The translations under genes and the position numbers were made by a program. This document shows, one piece after another, positions 49,448 to 57,596 of a stretch of 64,000 bases of DNA. Origin of the DNA: Legionella wadsworthii DSM 21896 = ATCC 33877. GTDB taxonomy: Bacteria; Pseudomonadota; Gammaproteobacteria; Legionellales; Legionellaceae. The stretch is taken from contig NZ_KL370759.1 in the NCBI RefSeq assembly GCF_000701265.1, forward strand, positions 841,631 to 905,630, read 5' to 3'. How positions within the stretch are numbered: the stretch's first letter is position 1; each line of letters starts with the position of its first letter. Under the pieces are notes generated by a model. It had not been told where the DNA came from. It did not search any database and was given only the letters and a program-made list of their open reading frames with translations.

Positions 49448-50293
49448 ATGAAGGAAAAAATAATCCTAATTACAGGATGCTCCAGTGGAATAGGCTTGGA
49501 TGCAGCCCTATCATTGAAGAAAAGAGGTCATAGGGTTATAGGCTCCTGTAGAAAAAATGAAGATGTGCAGAAACTACTTTCAATGGGAATAGAAGCAGTT
49601 CAATTGGATGTTTCCGACTCCTCGTCAATCCATAATGCATTTACAGAGGTTATGGCCAAAACCCAAGGCCATTTGGATGTTCTAATTAACAATGCAGGTT
49701 ACGGCCAGGCAGGGGCATTGGAAGATATCTCTCGTGATGTATTAAGAGCCCAATTTGAAACCAATGTTTTTGGCTTAATCGAACTGACCAACCTTGCCAT
49801 TCCTGTCATGCGCAAACAAGGATATGGTCGCATTATTAATCTAAGCTCAATATTAGGTCTAATTAGTTTACCATTCAGAGGCGCATATAATGCTTCAAAA
49901 TATGCTGTAGAGGGAGTAAGTGATACGCTTAGACTGGAATTAGAATCTTCAGGTATTGATGTCATTACCATAGAGCCTGGACCTATAGAGAGCAAGTTTA
50001 GGGACAGCTGCGTTGATTATTCTTTAACCAAGATTGATACACAGAATAGTTTCTTTAAAAAACAGTATGAAAATATGCTCGCTACATTTAAACAGAAAAA
50101 ATCAAACTCTTTTTTTACTCGCAAAGCTGATGCAGTAACGAATAAACTGATTCATGCAATAGAATCGAGAAAACCTAAGGCTAGATACCCTATCACATTT
50201 CCGGCTCATTTAATGATTTTTCTGAAGTGGCTTTTAAGCGTCAAAATGCTCGACCGGTTTTTTTTATTTATTTCCAAAAAAGAATTGTCCTGA
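49448..50293 (+). CDS. Short-chain dehydrogenase/reductase
   Basis: 281-aa classical SDR. Cofactor motif TGCSSGIGLDAA near residues 9-20, NNAGYGQAGALED, catalytic serine in NLSSILG and YxxxK in YNASKYAVEG. The C-terminal end is basic and hydrophobic (FPAHLMIFLKWLLSVKMLDR), possibly a membrane contact. Resembles YbbO-type aldehyde reductases; substrate unknown. Confidence 0.85.
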   Translation: MKEKIILITGCSSGIGLDAALSLKKRGHRVIGSCRKNEDVQKLLSMGIEAVQLDVSDSSSIHNAFTEVMAKTQGHLDVLINNAGYGQAGALEDISRDVLRAQFETNVFGLIELTNLAIPVMRKQGYGRIINLSSILGLISLPFRGAYNASKYAVEGVSDTLRLELESSGIDVITIEPGPIESKFRDSCVDYSLTKIDTQNSFFKKQYENMLATFKQKKSNSFFTRKADAVTNKLIHAIESRKPKARYPITFPAHLMIFLKWLLSVKMLDRFFLFISKKELS

Positions 50294-50478
50294 CTTTAAG
50301 GAAAAAACTATTTATTTTAAATTTTAAATTCATGAATAATAAAAGAAAAATTTTTTATGGTAAAAAAAATAGCTACAAACATAAAAATTTGTTGATTCTA
50401 CGTGTATCATATTTGTACTCAAAAAGCTTGCAAAAAGTTTAAATATTGTTTTTTTTGATACATAGGGAGTGATTAATT

Positions 50479-51555
50479 ATGTTTTTAAGAGGTATTTTAG
50501 ATTGGTCCTCAAGCAGTTCTTTTTTAACAAGAAAAAATAAGGATGATGTACCAAGTGTAAAGGAATCGAATTTTCAATATGAATTAACCAGCAAAGAAAA
50601 AAGACAATTAAAGCATTCTCAAGAAAAGCCCAAAGTTGTTGCCCTTTATGATGAACATGATGGAGCGACTAACGCTGATTTAGCAATCAAGCATATAGAG
50701 GGAAAAGGCATTGAGGTCCTTAAAGTTTCACCGGAGGAAGGATTAAAACACCCTGCAATGGCACAGGGTGATATTCATGGAATCTATTTGCCTGGCGGTT
50801 CAGATATACCTGTTGATGCACCTCATGATGCTCGTAAGGAATTTGAAGGTCAGTTAACTCAGTTAGCACGTACAAAAGACATCCCGTTACTTGGAATATG
50901 TCGTGGTGAACAAGCGCTTGCATACCATAATGGCTTAGAGGTACAAGATTTAGTTGACTTTGACAAGCACTACAACCACGAGGGCGCAAATAATACGAAT
51001 AATCCTGTTTTAAACAACACCGTAATTGTTGAACCAGGTAGTCAATTACACGCAGCTGTGGCAAGCAAACTAAAAGAAAAGGGTAACCATAGTCCATTAG
51101 AATATTCGGTAACCTGCCTTCATCATCAACATACACCAGGTGATTCAACTAAGACAAATGTAACCACATCAAGCCATAATAAATACGATCATTCGATTGA
51201 AAGCTTTGAAATAAAAACGGGCCGTTTTTACTCATTCGGAGTACAACATCATCCGGAAGTAACGATTAGTTCTTTTGAGGCTGAAAGACTAGAAAAAATT
51301 AGCCAGGCAAAAAAAGAAGCTGAAGACGCGCGATTTACTTCAAACTATTTTGATCAGGATGCTTCATTCTATACAGAGTATCGAAGTGCTCAAAAAATTA
51401 GATCGGCTTATCAGAAATCAAGAGATGAACTCGCTGCCAAGGGAGAGATGCGTTTTTTTACAAACCAGGTTAAAAAGAACTTTCTTGGGAAGACACAGAA
51501 AGAAGACACAGAAAATTTAGTCGAAAGAGATCCTTATAGTCTATTCTGTATTTAA
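50479..51555 (+). CDS. Class-I glutamine-amidotransferase-like (peptidase C26) protein, copy 1
   Basis: 358 aa. Residues about 50-265 form a gamma-glutamyl hydrolase-type domain: GIYLPGGSDIPVD, nucleophile C141 in LLGICRGEQA, CLHHQH, and H258/E260 in FGVQHHPEV. The triad is intact, so hydrolysis of a gamma-glutamyl bond (PuuD-like) is plausible. Unlike PuuD it has a 50-residue N-terminal extension and a charged helical extension of about 95 residues at the C-terminus. No signal peptide. A paralog follows 335 bases later. The extra terminal regions allow for an effector role, unproven. Confidence 0.75.
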   Translation: MFLRGILDWSSSSSFLTRKNKDDVPSVKESNFQYELTSKEKRQLKHSQEKPKVVALYDEHDGATNADLAIKHIEGKGIEVLKVSPEEGLKHPAMAQGDIHGIYLPGGSDIPVDAPHDARKEFEGQLTQLARTKDIPLLGICRGEQALAYHNGLEVQDLVDFDKHYNHEGANNTNNPVLNNTVIVEPGSQLHAAVASKLKEKGNHSPLEYSVTCLHHQHTPGDSTKTNVTTSSHNKYDHSIESFEIKTGRFYSFGVQHHPEVTISSFEAERLEKISQAKKEAEDARFTSNYFDQDASFYTEYRSAQKIRSAYQKSRDELAAKGEMRFFTNQVKKNFLGKTQKEDTENLVERDPYSLFCI

Positions 51556-51890
51556 TGCTCTCTTGTGGATGTTATCTCTGACATGAAACAAAGCTTTACT
51601 TGTTCAGAGATAGTATCTGCAATTTGCTAATCGATATTTTATTTTTATGATTGCCTGGATGAGTAATTCTATTCTCTCAGTTGGACAATCATCTCAAAAA
51701 TACATTCTAAAAAATAAATTACGATTAACCCTGAAAACCTCTCGTCATTCTCGTCGGAGACATATTGAAAGAGCATTCCCTTGACTAATTTTATGCTCCC
51801 TTAAAAAAATTTAACTGTTCAATTAATAATTAACTAAGTCACTCTCTGTACAATTAAAATTCTAAATGATTGTAAAGGGGTAACTTAAAT
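51556..51890. other. Gene-free stretch between the two C26 paralogs
   Basis: Contains a 9-bp inverted repeat TATCTCTGA (51573-51581) / TCAGAGATA (51604-51612), which may end the first transcript. No other structure or ORF seen. GGGG at about 51877 lies before the next start. Confidence 0.4.
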
Positions 51891-52946
51891 ATGTTCCAGA
51901 AGTTAAAAGACTATTTATACAGCACAGCAGAGAGCCAAGAACAGCCAAAATTTGAATATGCATTAAATAAAGAACAGAAAATGCAATTGAAATCTTCTGA
52001 AGAGAAGCCCACGGTTGTCGCATTATATGATAAATCAGGTGGAACAACGTACTGTGATTTGACAGTAGATTATTTCAAAAGTAAAGGCTTGGAAGTGACT
52101 CCAGTAACTCCGTCTGAAGGACTAAACCATCCAGTTTTTAAAGGAAAGGTACATGGAATCTATTTACCGGGCGGACCAAATGTTCCTGTCAACGATTCAA
52201 GTGATCCCCGCAAGCAATTTGAAGGAGAACTGACTCATTTAGCTAAAGAGAGTGATATACCTCTCTTAGGAATTTGTCGGGGATTACAAACAATTGGCCA
52301 TCATCATGGTTATGATGTAAGCGACATACCGGAAGATCATGAGCAACGTCAACCTCATTATGATACATTTGATACCGTGTATAAAGAAACGGAAGATCCT
52401 ACCTTTAACAATAAAGTTGTTGTTAGAAGAGGAAGCTTATTACATCAGTCATTACAGTATAAATTGAAACATAAGGATGATAAGGATATTGAATATAATG
52501 TGACTTGTCTCCATCATCAGCACATGAAAGAAGATGAAGTGAATAGGAATCTCTGGGTTTCTGGTTATAGCAAACATGATGGTTTGGTTGAAAGTGTAGA
52601 AAAAAGAACAGGAAGATTTTGGTCTGCTGGACTACAACATCATCCAGAAGCAGTTATAAGTTCTTGTGAGGACGCCAGAAAAGAGAAAATAAAAGAACTT
52701 GAAGCCCAATTAGAACATTCACGTTCCACATCAAATTATTTAGATCCGGATTTTTCAATCCATGCAGAGATTTCCTATGCAAGCCAAATGAGAAGAGTTC
52801 GTAACACAAGAACACGAGATGAAAAGGCCGCTAGAGCAGAGCTGGGCTTTTTTACAAAGCAAGTGAAACATAATTATTTAGCCCAAGCGCCAAAAAGAGT
52901 AGTGCAAGAGACTAGTTATGAAGACTATTTGTTTTCATGTAACTAA
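51891..52946 (+). CDS. Class-I glutamine-amidotransferase-like (peptidase C26) protein, copy 2
   Basis: 351-aa paralog of the preceding gene with the same layout. GIYLPGGPNVPVN, C129 in LLGICRGLQT, CLHHQH, H251/E253 in GLQHHPEAV, and a helical C-terminal extension that also matches copy 1 (SNYLDPDFSIHAE against SNYFDQDASFYTE; FFTKQVKHNYL against FFTNQVKKNFL). The conserved extension shows it is part of the family rather than random sequence. Separate leader and spacing suggest independent promoters. Confidence 0.75.
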   Translation: MFQKLKDYLYSTAESQEQPKFEYALNKEQKMQLKSSEEKPTVVALYDKSGGTTYCDLTVDYFKSKGLEVTPVTPSEGLNHPVFKGKVHGIYLPGGPNVPVNDSSDPRKQFEGELTHLAKESDIPLLGICRGLQTIGHHHGYDVSDIPEDHEQRQPHYDTFDTVYKETEDPTFNNKVVVRRGSLLHQSLQYKLKHKDDKDIEYNVTCLHHQHMKEDEVNRNLWVSGYSKHDGLVESVEKRTGRFWSAGLQHHPEAVISSCEDARKEKIKELEAQLEHSRSTSNYLDPDFSIHAEISYASQMRRVRNTRTRDEKAARAELGFFTKQVKHNYLAQAPKRVVQETSYEDYLFSCN

Positions 52947-53207
52947 ATAATGTAAGAGCATTTTGATATGCCAAGGAGGGCATTCAATATATGTTACAAA
53001 AACAACCCTAATCGCAAGATATTTTTATTATTAGAACCTATCTGAAATTTGAATTTTCTTATTAATTCCTATTCTACTGCTTCTCTAATCAGGTGATACG
53101 GCGAGTCAATAATTTATCTTTTTAAAAAATAAAGAAAAAGCACATTTTTTTTGCTAAAATCATATTGGGTTAAAAAAAATAATTAACTTTTTCAAGGAAG
53201 TAAAATC

Positions 53208-53408
53208 ATGAAGAAATCCACTTTAGCTGTAGCTGCTTTGTTATCTGTTTTGGCAGCACCTGTTGTCTCTGTTGCTTATGCAGACGATGCATCTACATCT
53301 ACTAGTTCAACTTGTAATGGCTGTAAAGGCTGCAAGGGCTGTAAAGGCTGCAATGGTTGCAAAGGGTGTACTGGTTGCAAAGGCTGCAATGGTTCGTCTG
53401 GCGACTAA
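53208..53408 (+). CDS. Secreted peptide with nine cysteines in perfect C-x-G repeats
   Basis: 66-aa precursor. Signal peptide about 1-25 (MKKSTLAVAALL to VAYA), short Ser/Thr/Asp linker, then cysteines at 36, 39, 42, 45, 48, 51, 54, 57 and 60, exactly every third residue, as C-(N/K/T)-G units. A good ribosome site (AAGGAAG) lies six bases before the ATG. Cysteines at this density suggest metal binding or post-translational modification, as in RiPP metallophores, but no known family motif (such as EGKCG of BufA2) is present. An intrinsic terminator and then a His/Cys-rich protein gene follow on the same strand. Confidence 0.8.
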   Translation: MKKSTLAVAALLSVLAAPVVSVAYADDASTSTSSTCNGCKGCKGCKGCNGCKGCTGCKGCNGSSGD

Positions 53409-53431
53409 TTTGAAATTTCATTTCTGAGTAT

Positions 53432-53468
53432 AGGAGGTAGTTTTTACTACCTCTTCTTCTTGCTTTTT
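53432..53468 (+). terminator. Intrinsic terminator/attenuator between the Cys-repeat peptide and the DUF6969-like gene
   Basis: GAGGTAGT (53434-53441), loop TTTT, ACTACCTC (53446-53453), then a pyrimidine tract TTCTTCTTGCTTTTTC. Partial read-through would give abundant peptide mRNA and little of the downstream message. Confidence 0.75.
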
Positions 53469-53482
53469 CTTGAAGCCACGAT

Positions 53483-54193
53483 ATGAATATTCATTCAGAA
53501 TTCAAATTACCTGCGCTAAGTAATTGGCAGAAAAGAATTTATCTCAATTGGGCCAAACAAATTTTGGAATCCCAGCAATTGATGACCCATGAAGGGACTA
53601 ATATTCTTCATTACACTTTGGAAAAGAAAAAAATTTTTGAACGAATGAGTCATTATCCTCGGGGCGATCGTATTGATCATTCTACCGGGGCTCAATATTT
53701 TTATCATTGCCATAGAGAAAATTATGAAAGTACTGAGCATGGACATTTTCATTGTTTTTTAAGATATAAGCATATTCCTAAAAGTATAAAGCCTGCACGG
53801 ATAGCAGACTGGGATAGATACATGGATAATCCCATGACTCATATCATTGCGATTGGTATGAATCAATTTGGACAACCCATACGATTATTTACTGTGAATC
53901 GCTGGGTTACTTCAGAAATCTGGTATCATTCAGAGTATAGCCATCGTCTCATCAGGCGCTATAAAATGACTTTGAATGATCATTCGTATTGGCAAGTGCT
54001 GGATCGATGGGTTGAAGGAATGATTCATCTATTTAAGCCTCAAATCTTATGGCTCCATCAACAGCGGGATAAAAGAATCATTCAGCATCAAGAAGATAAC
54101 CACATCGATAATCCTCTTATGGATTATGATCTTGAAGAATTATCTGACATTCCAATTGATTTAAAACAACAGATTGAGTGGGTTATCAGTTAA
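53483..54193 (+). CDS. DUF6969-like protein with His/Cys motif
   Basis: 236-aa soluble protein without signal peptide. The conserved-looking core has HYPRGDRIDHSTGAQYFYHC (58-76), H77, then EHGHFHCFLRYKH (85-97), DNPMTHIIAIGMNQFGQPIR, LFTVNRWVTSEIWY and a helical C-terminus with LFKPQILWLHQQRDKR. I associate this pattern with DUF6969 proteins of unknown function; the name is from memory and should be checked. The cluster H75-C76-H77 and H86-H88-H90-C91 looks like a metal site, possibly for an iron-dependent enzyme. Encoded 74 bases after the Cys-repeat peptide on the same strand, beyond an attenuator-like hairpin. Confidence 0.65.
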   Translation: MNIHSEFKLPALSNWQKRIYLNWAKQILESQQLMTHEGTNILHYTLEKKKIFERMSHYPRGDRIDHSTGAQYFYHCHRENYESTEHGHFHCFLRYKHIPKSIKPARIADWDRYMDNPMTHIIAIGMNQFGQPIRLFTVNRWVTSEIWYHSEYSHRLIRRYKMTLNDHSYWQVLDRWVEGMIHLFKPQILWLHQQRDKRIIQHQEDNHIDNPLMDYDLEELSDIPIDLKQQIEWVIS

Positions 54194-54373
54194 CTAATAC
54201 TGTACATGTGTAGAATAATTTCAAAAACTGAGGATCCCTTTGGTAATCCCAATAAGCATATTTCACTTTCCTTTTTAATTGCGTGAAACAAATGTGGCAT
54301 TCTGCATCAATTAAGAATTACGATATCGCCAGTTTCGCTAAAATGCTTTAAATTAAATGAATCAAATCTGTAC

Positions 54374-54379
54374 TATAAT
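54374..54379 (+). promoter_or_regulatory. Candidate -10 for the PAS-REC gene
   Basis: TATAAT at 54374-54379, 35 bases before the start codon; no good -35 at normal spacing, so an activator may be needed. GGAG at about 54402 is the ribosome binding site. Confidence 0.4.
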
Positions 54380-54413
54380 TTACATGCAAAATTAAAATTC
54401 CTGGAGTATTTGC

Positions 54414-55313
54414 ATGTCTTCTAATATGAAAAATAGGATTCAAGAAGAAATAGCTTCCATTCATCAATATTATATGGAAATTATTAATTCTATGCCCCAC
54501 ATTGTTTATTGGGTGGATACGGACTGCGATCTTAAAGGATGTAATAATAATTTTATTCAATTATTAGGCGTCAACACACTCAAGGATTTAAAAGGTACTC
54601 CTTACCAGCAAATGGAGCGTTTTGCTCAATGGGATAAAGATCGAATTGAACAGTTAAAGTTAGAAGATATGAATGTTATTTTTTCTGGAGTTCCTCAGCA
54701 TAATATCACTGAAAAACCAATTGAGGATCATACAGGTAAGGCGCATCACTTTATATCATCACGTATTCCCATGTATGATCGGAACAACGAAATAATTGGA
54801 TTAATAGTTATTTTAAATGACATCACTTTAAATCGGGAAATAGAGGAATACACTGAAGATCAAAGGGAGAACAAACAAAAAAATATCCTGGCAATAGCAG
54901 AAGGCTATTTACCTACGGTCCTCATGGTAGAGGATAATGTTATTGCCCAGAATGTCGAAAAAGCATTATTAACTGCGTTACACTGCCAGGTGGACATCGC
55001 AGATTCTGCAGAAAATGCCCTAAAATTATTTAATCCTGGAAAATATGATCTTGTTTTAATGGACATTGGATTGGAAGATTCTTCAGGATATGTGGTCGCA
55101 AAACAATTACGCCAGAAAGAGAAAGATACCCAATATCATGTTCCTATTATCGCTTTAACAGGCTTTGAGGCAGATGTAGTAAAATACGATTGCCAACATT
55201 ATTTTATGGAAGGTGCGATTAGTAAACCTCTAACTTGCGAGCAGGCAGAACAAATCATTAAACATTATGTATATCATATGGATGTTCCTGTGCGTGGTTT
55301 GAAGACGACATAG
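54414..55313 (+). CDS. PAS-receiver protein without kinase or output domain
   Basis: 299 aa. PAS domain about 20-140 (SMPHIVYWVDTDCDLKGCNN, LIVILNDITLNREIEE), short coiled linker, and a receiver domain about 170-290: VLMVEDNVIAQNV with acidic pocket, phospho-acceptor in DLVLMDIGLEDSSGY, threonine in IIALTGFEAD and lysine in GAISKPLT. No histidine kinase core, DNA-binding, EAL or GGDEF part. It may act as a phosphate sink or as an adaptor that binds a partner on phosphorylation. The receiver resembles that of hybrid kinases, so it may have arisen by loss of a kinase core. Confidence 0.8.
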   Translation: MSSNMKNRIQEEIASIHQYYMEIINSMPHIVYWVDTDCDLKGCNNNFIQLLGVNTLKDLKGTPYQQMERFAQWDKDRIEQLKLEDMNVIFSGVPQHNITEKPIEDHTGKAHHFISSRIPMYDRNNEIIGLIVILNDITLNREIEEYTEDQRENKQKNILAIAEGYLPTVLMVEDNVIAQNVEKALLTALHCQVDIADSAENALKLFNPGKYDLVLMDIGLEDSSGYVVAKQLRQKEKDTQYHVPIIALTGFEADVVKYDCQHYFMEGAISKPLTCEQAEQIIKHYVYHMDVPVRGLKTT

Positions 55314-55350
55314 TATCTGATATCATGCTCTTTTTTTATGAATTCTTTTT

Positions 55351-56472
55351 ATGAGAAGCAATCCCGCCACTGAATCCAAACGCATCCTGTCTTTAGATGT
55401 TTTTCGTGGGCTGACCATGTTCTTGATGGTGCTCGTCAACAGTATAGGAACACGGGTTACTTATCCGATATTGGAACATGCCGAATGGAATGGATGTACT
55501 TTAGCAGATTTAGTATTCCCAGCTTTTTTATTTATAGTGGGTATCACTACTGTCATTAGTTTGAAAAGACATAGAAGTGAGGAAAGTAAAGGATTACTCT
55601 ATCGAAGTATTCTTTCACGTACGTTACTTTTATTCTTTTTTGGCATATTTCTTAATATTTTTCCAGTCCATTTTGATTTAACCACATTACGGATTTATGG
55701 AATTCTCCAACGCATTGCCATGTGCTATTTTGTTTGTGCCATTCTCTACCTCAATACCTCAGTTAGAATTCAAACTTATATTTTTTTGGGAATCCTTTTA
55801 GGTTATTGGTATTTTCTCACCCAGATACCAATCCCTGCCTCTGGTGAAGGCCAATTAAGCATTTTGAGAAACTGGCCTGGTTTTGTTGATACGCTTATTT
55901 TTTCCTCATCGCAATTGCTATTTAAAACTCTTGATCCAGAAGGTTTATTGAGTACTATCCCTGCTGTCGCAACGACTTTACTAGGTCTACTGACAGGACA
56001 TTTTTTATTAAGTTCAATTAGCAAACAAAAGAAAAGTATTATTATGATTGCTACAGGCCTTTTATCTTTGATAATAGCCTGGTTATGGAGCTACTCTTTT
56101 CCAATAAATAAAAATTTATGGACCAGCTCCTTTGTTTTATGGAGTGGTGGATTTTCATTGATTTGTTTTGGTCTTTGTTACTTTGTGATTGATGTTCTAG
56201 GTTATATTAAATGGTCATTACCCTTTAAGATTATGGGAATGAATGCATTATTTATTTTTATATTCCATGTTATTTTACTAAAACTTCAATCCTTGTATGT
56301 TTTTCCTCTACCTGGCGGAGGACAAGACGTGATGCGTGTGGCAATCGCTGAATATTTATTTGGAAACTTTGGCCAACAAAATGCAGGATTGTTTTATGCG
56401 TTGCTTTTTCTTCTATTCAATTTTTTAGTGGCTGCGATTTTATATCACCGCAAAATATTTATTAAAATTTAA
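55351..56472 (+). CDS. NagX/HGSNAT-like membrane acyltransferase
   Basis: 373-aa protein with about 10-11 membrane segments. Starts with the family signature RILSLDVFRGLTMFLMVLVN, followed by HAEWNGCTLADLVFPAFLFI and RIYGILQRIAMCY, as in bacterial NagX and the lysosomal heparan-alpha-glucosaminide N-acetyltransferase. Likely moves an acyl group across or at the inner membrane onto an amino sugar; the substrate in Legionella is not known to me. Confidence 0.8.
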   Translation: MRSNPATESKRILSLDVFRGLTMFLMVLVNSIGTRVTYPILEHAEWNGCTLADLVFPAFLFIVGITTVISLKRHRSEESKGLLYRSILSRTLLLFFFGIFLNIFPVHFDLTTLRIYGILQRIAMCYFVCAILYLNTSVRIQTYIFLGILLGYWYFLTQIPIPASGEGQLSILRNWPGFVDTLIFSSSQLLFKTLDPEGLLSTIPAVATTLLGLLTGHFLLSSISKQKKSIIMIATGLLSLIIAWLWSYSFPINKNLWTSSFVLWSGGFSLICFGLCYFVIDVLGYIKWSLPFKIMGMNALFIFIFHVILLKLQSLYVFPLPGGGQDVMRVAIAEYLFGNFGQQNAGLFYALLFLLFNFLVAAILYHRKIFIKI

Positions 56473-56672
56473 ATGGTGATCCATCAAAACAGTTACTGAT
56501 TGATTCTCATTATTTTGCCTGGATCGTCGCCAGCAATTTTTCTAATCACCATAATATAAGATGCTCCTATTCTTCAAAAAGGCTTACTCTTTGCCTCTAT
56601 TGTTCATCCTATAGGAGTTAGCTATAATAACGGGTTAGATTAAACTATCTGTAGTTAATGGAGTCGTTCTCG

Positions 56673-56951
56673 ATGCCAATTTATGAATATCAATGTACAA
56701 GTTGCAATCATCATTTTGATTTAATGCAAAAAATAAGCGATGAACCAGTAAGACAGTGCCCTGTCTGTTATAAAAATTCAGTGGTTAAGTTGGTTTCTGC
56801 CGCTGGCTTTCAACTTAAAGGTTCAGGTTGGTATGCTACTGATTTTAAAAACAAACCTAAAGAAGCGGCTAAAAATGATGAGACTGTTTCCAAGGATAAA
56901 ACAAAAGAGACTCCTTCTTCCCAATCGAATAAAGATGGTGACACTAAGTGA
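56673..56951 (+). CDS. FmdB-type zinc-ribbon regulatory protein
   Basis: 92 aa from MPIYEYQCTSCNHHFDLMQK; an upstream in-frame ATG at 56658 is less likely since MPIYEY is the family start and GGAG lies nine bases before it. Zinc ribbon: C-x2-C (CTSC) and C-x2-C (CPVC). The tail is lysine-rich and low-complexity. Overlaps the DUF502 gene by 4 bases. Function in the family is unclear; it is often found next to DUF502 and aspS, as here. Confidence 0.88.
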   Translation: MPIYEYQCTSCNHHFDLMQKISDEPVRQCPVCYKNSVVKLVSAAGFQLKGSGWYATDFKNKPKEAAKNDETVSKDKTKETPSSQSNKDGDTK

Positions 56952-57574
56952 AACCCGTGTCATTAAGAAGATATTTACTTGCGGGACTGGTGGTGTGGTT
57001 GCCCATACTCGTTACCATAGGCGTGTTGCGGTTTATTATTGACTTACTGGATAATACCTTGGCCTTAATCCCTAAGGCATATCAACCCGAACAATTAATT
57101 GGGCACTATATCCCTGGATTTGGCGTAATTTTATCCCTCGTTATCCTGATTGCAACCGGCATCATCGCAACCAATTATTTTGGACAACGTTTAGTAGCAT
57201 GGGGTGAATCCATACTTGTCAGAATTCCATTGGTTCGATCCATTTATAAAACAGTGAAGCAAGTAATTAATGCGGTATTGTCCACGAATAGCGAGGCATT
57301 TCGAAAAGTAGTCCTAGTGGAATATCCTCGAAAAGGGATGTGGAGTATTGCCTTTCAAACAGGTACTGCGAATTCTGCGATCGCGGATAGAATCAATGAG
57401 GAGTTGATATCCATATTCATACCCACGACACCAAACCCTACATCAGGTTTTCTCATGATGCTTCCGAGAAATGATGTCATTGAGATGGATATGAGTATTG
57501 ATGAAGCATTGAAATTTATCATTTCTTTAGGAGTAATGCCGCCATCAGAGGCAGCATTAGTAAACAATTTGTAA
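56948..57574 (+). CDS. DUF502 family membrane protein
   Basis: 208 aa from a GTG overlapping the FmdB stop (GTGA). Two membrane segments, YLLAGLVVWLPILVTIGVLR and GFGVILSLVILIATGIIATN, followed by VRSIYKTVKQVINAVL and the family motif TTPNPTSGFLMMLPRNDV. Function unknown; conserved FmdB-DUF502-aspS order. Confidence 0.9.
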   Translation: MKPVSLRRYLLAGLVVWLPILVTIGVLRFIIDLLDNTLALIPKAYQPEQLIGHYIPGFGVILSLVILIATGIIATNYFGQRLVAWGESILVRIPLVRSIYKTVKQVINAVLSTNSEAFRKVVLVEYPRKGMWSIAFQTGTANSAIADRINEELISIFIPTTPNPTSGFLMMLPRNDVIEMDMSIDEALKFIISLGVMPPSEAALVNNL

Positions 57575-57596
57575 AATTTAAATAGGCGGTTTTTAT

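Noticed and set aside
50227..50442. 71-codon plus-strand ORF overlapping the SDR end
   Set aside because: Lysine- and asparagine-rich translation of AT-rich intergenic sequence with no ribosome binding site; the first third is a shadow of the SDR gene.
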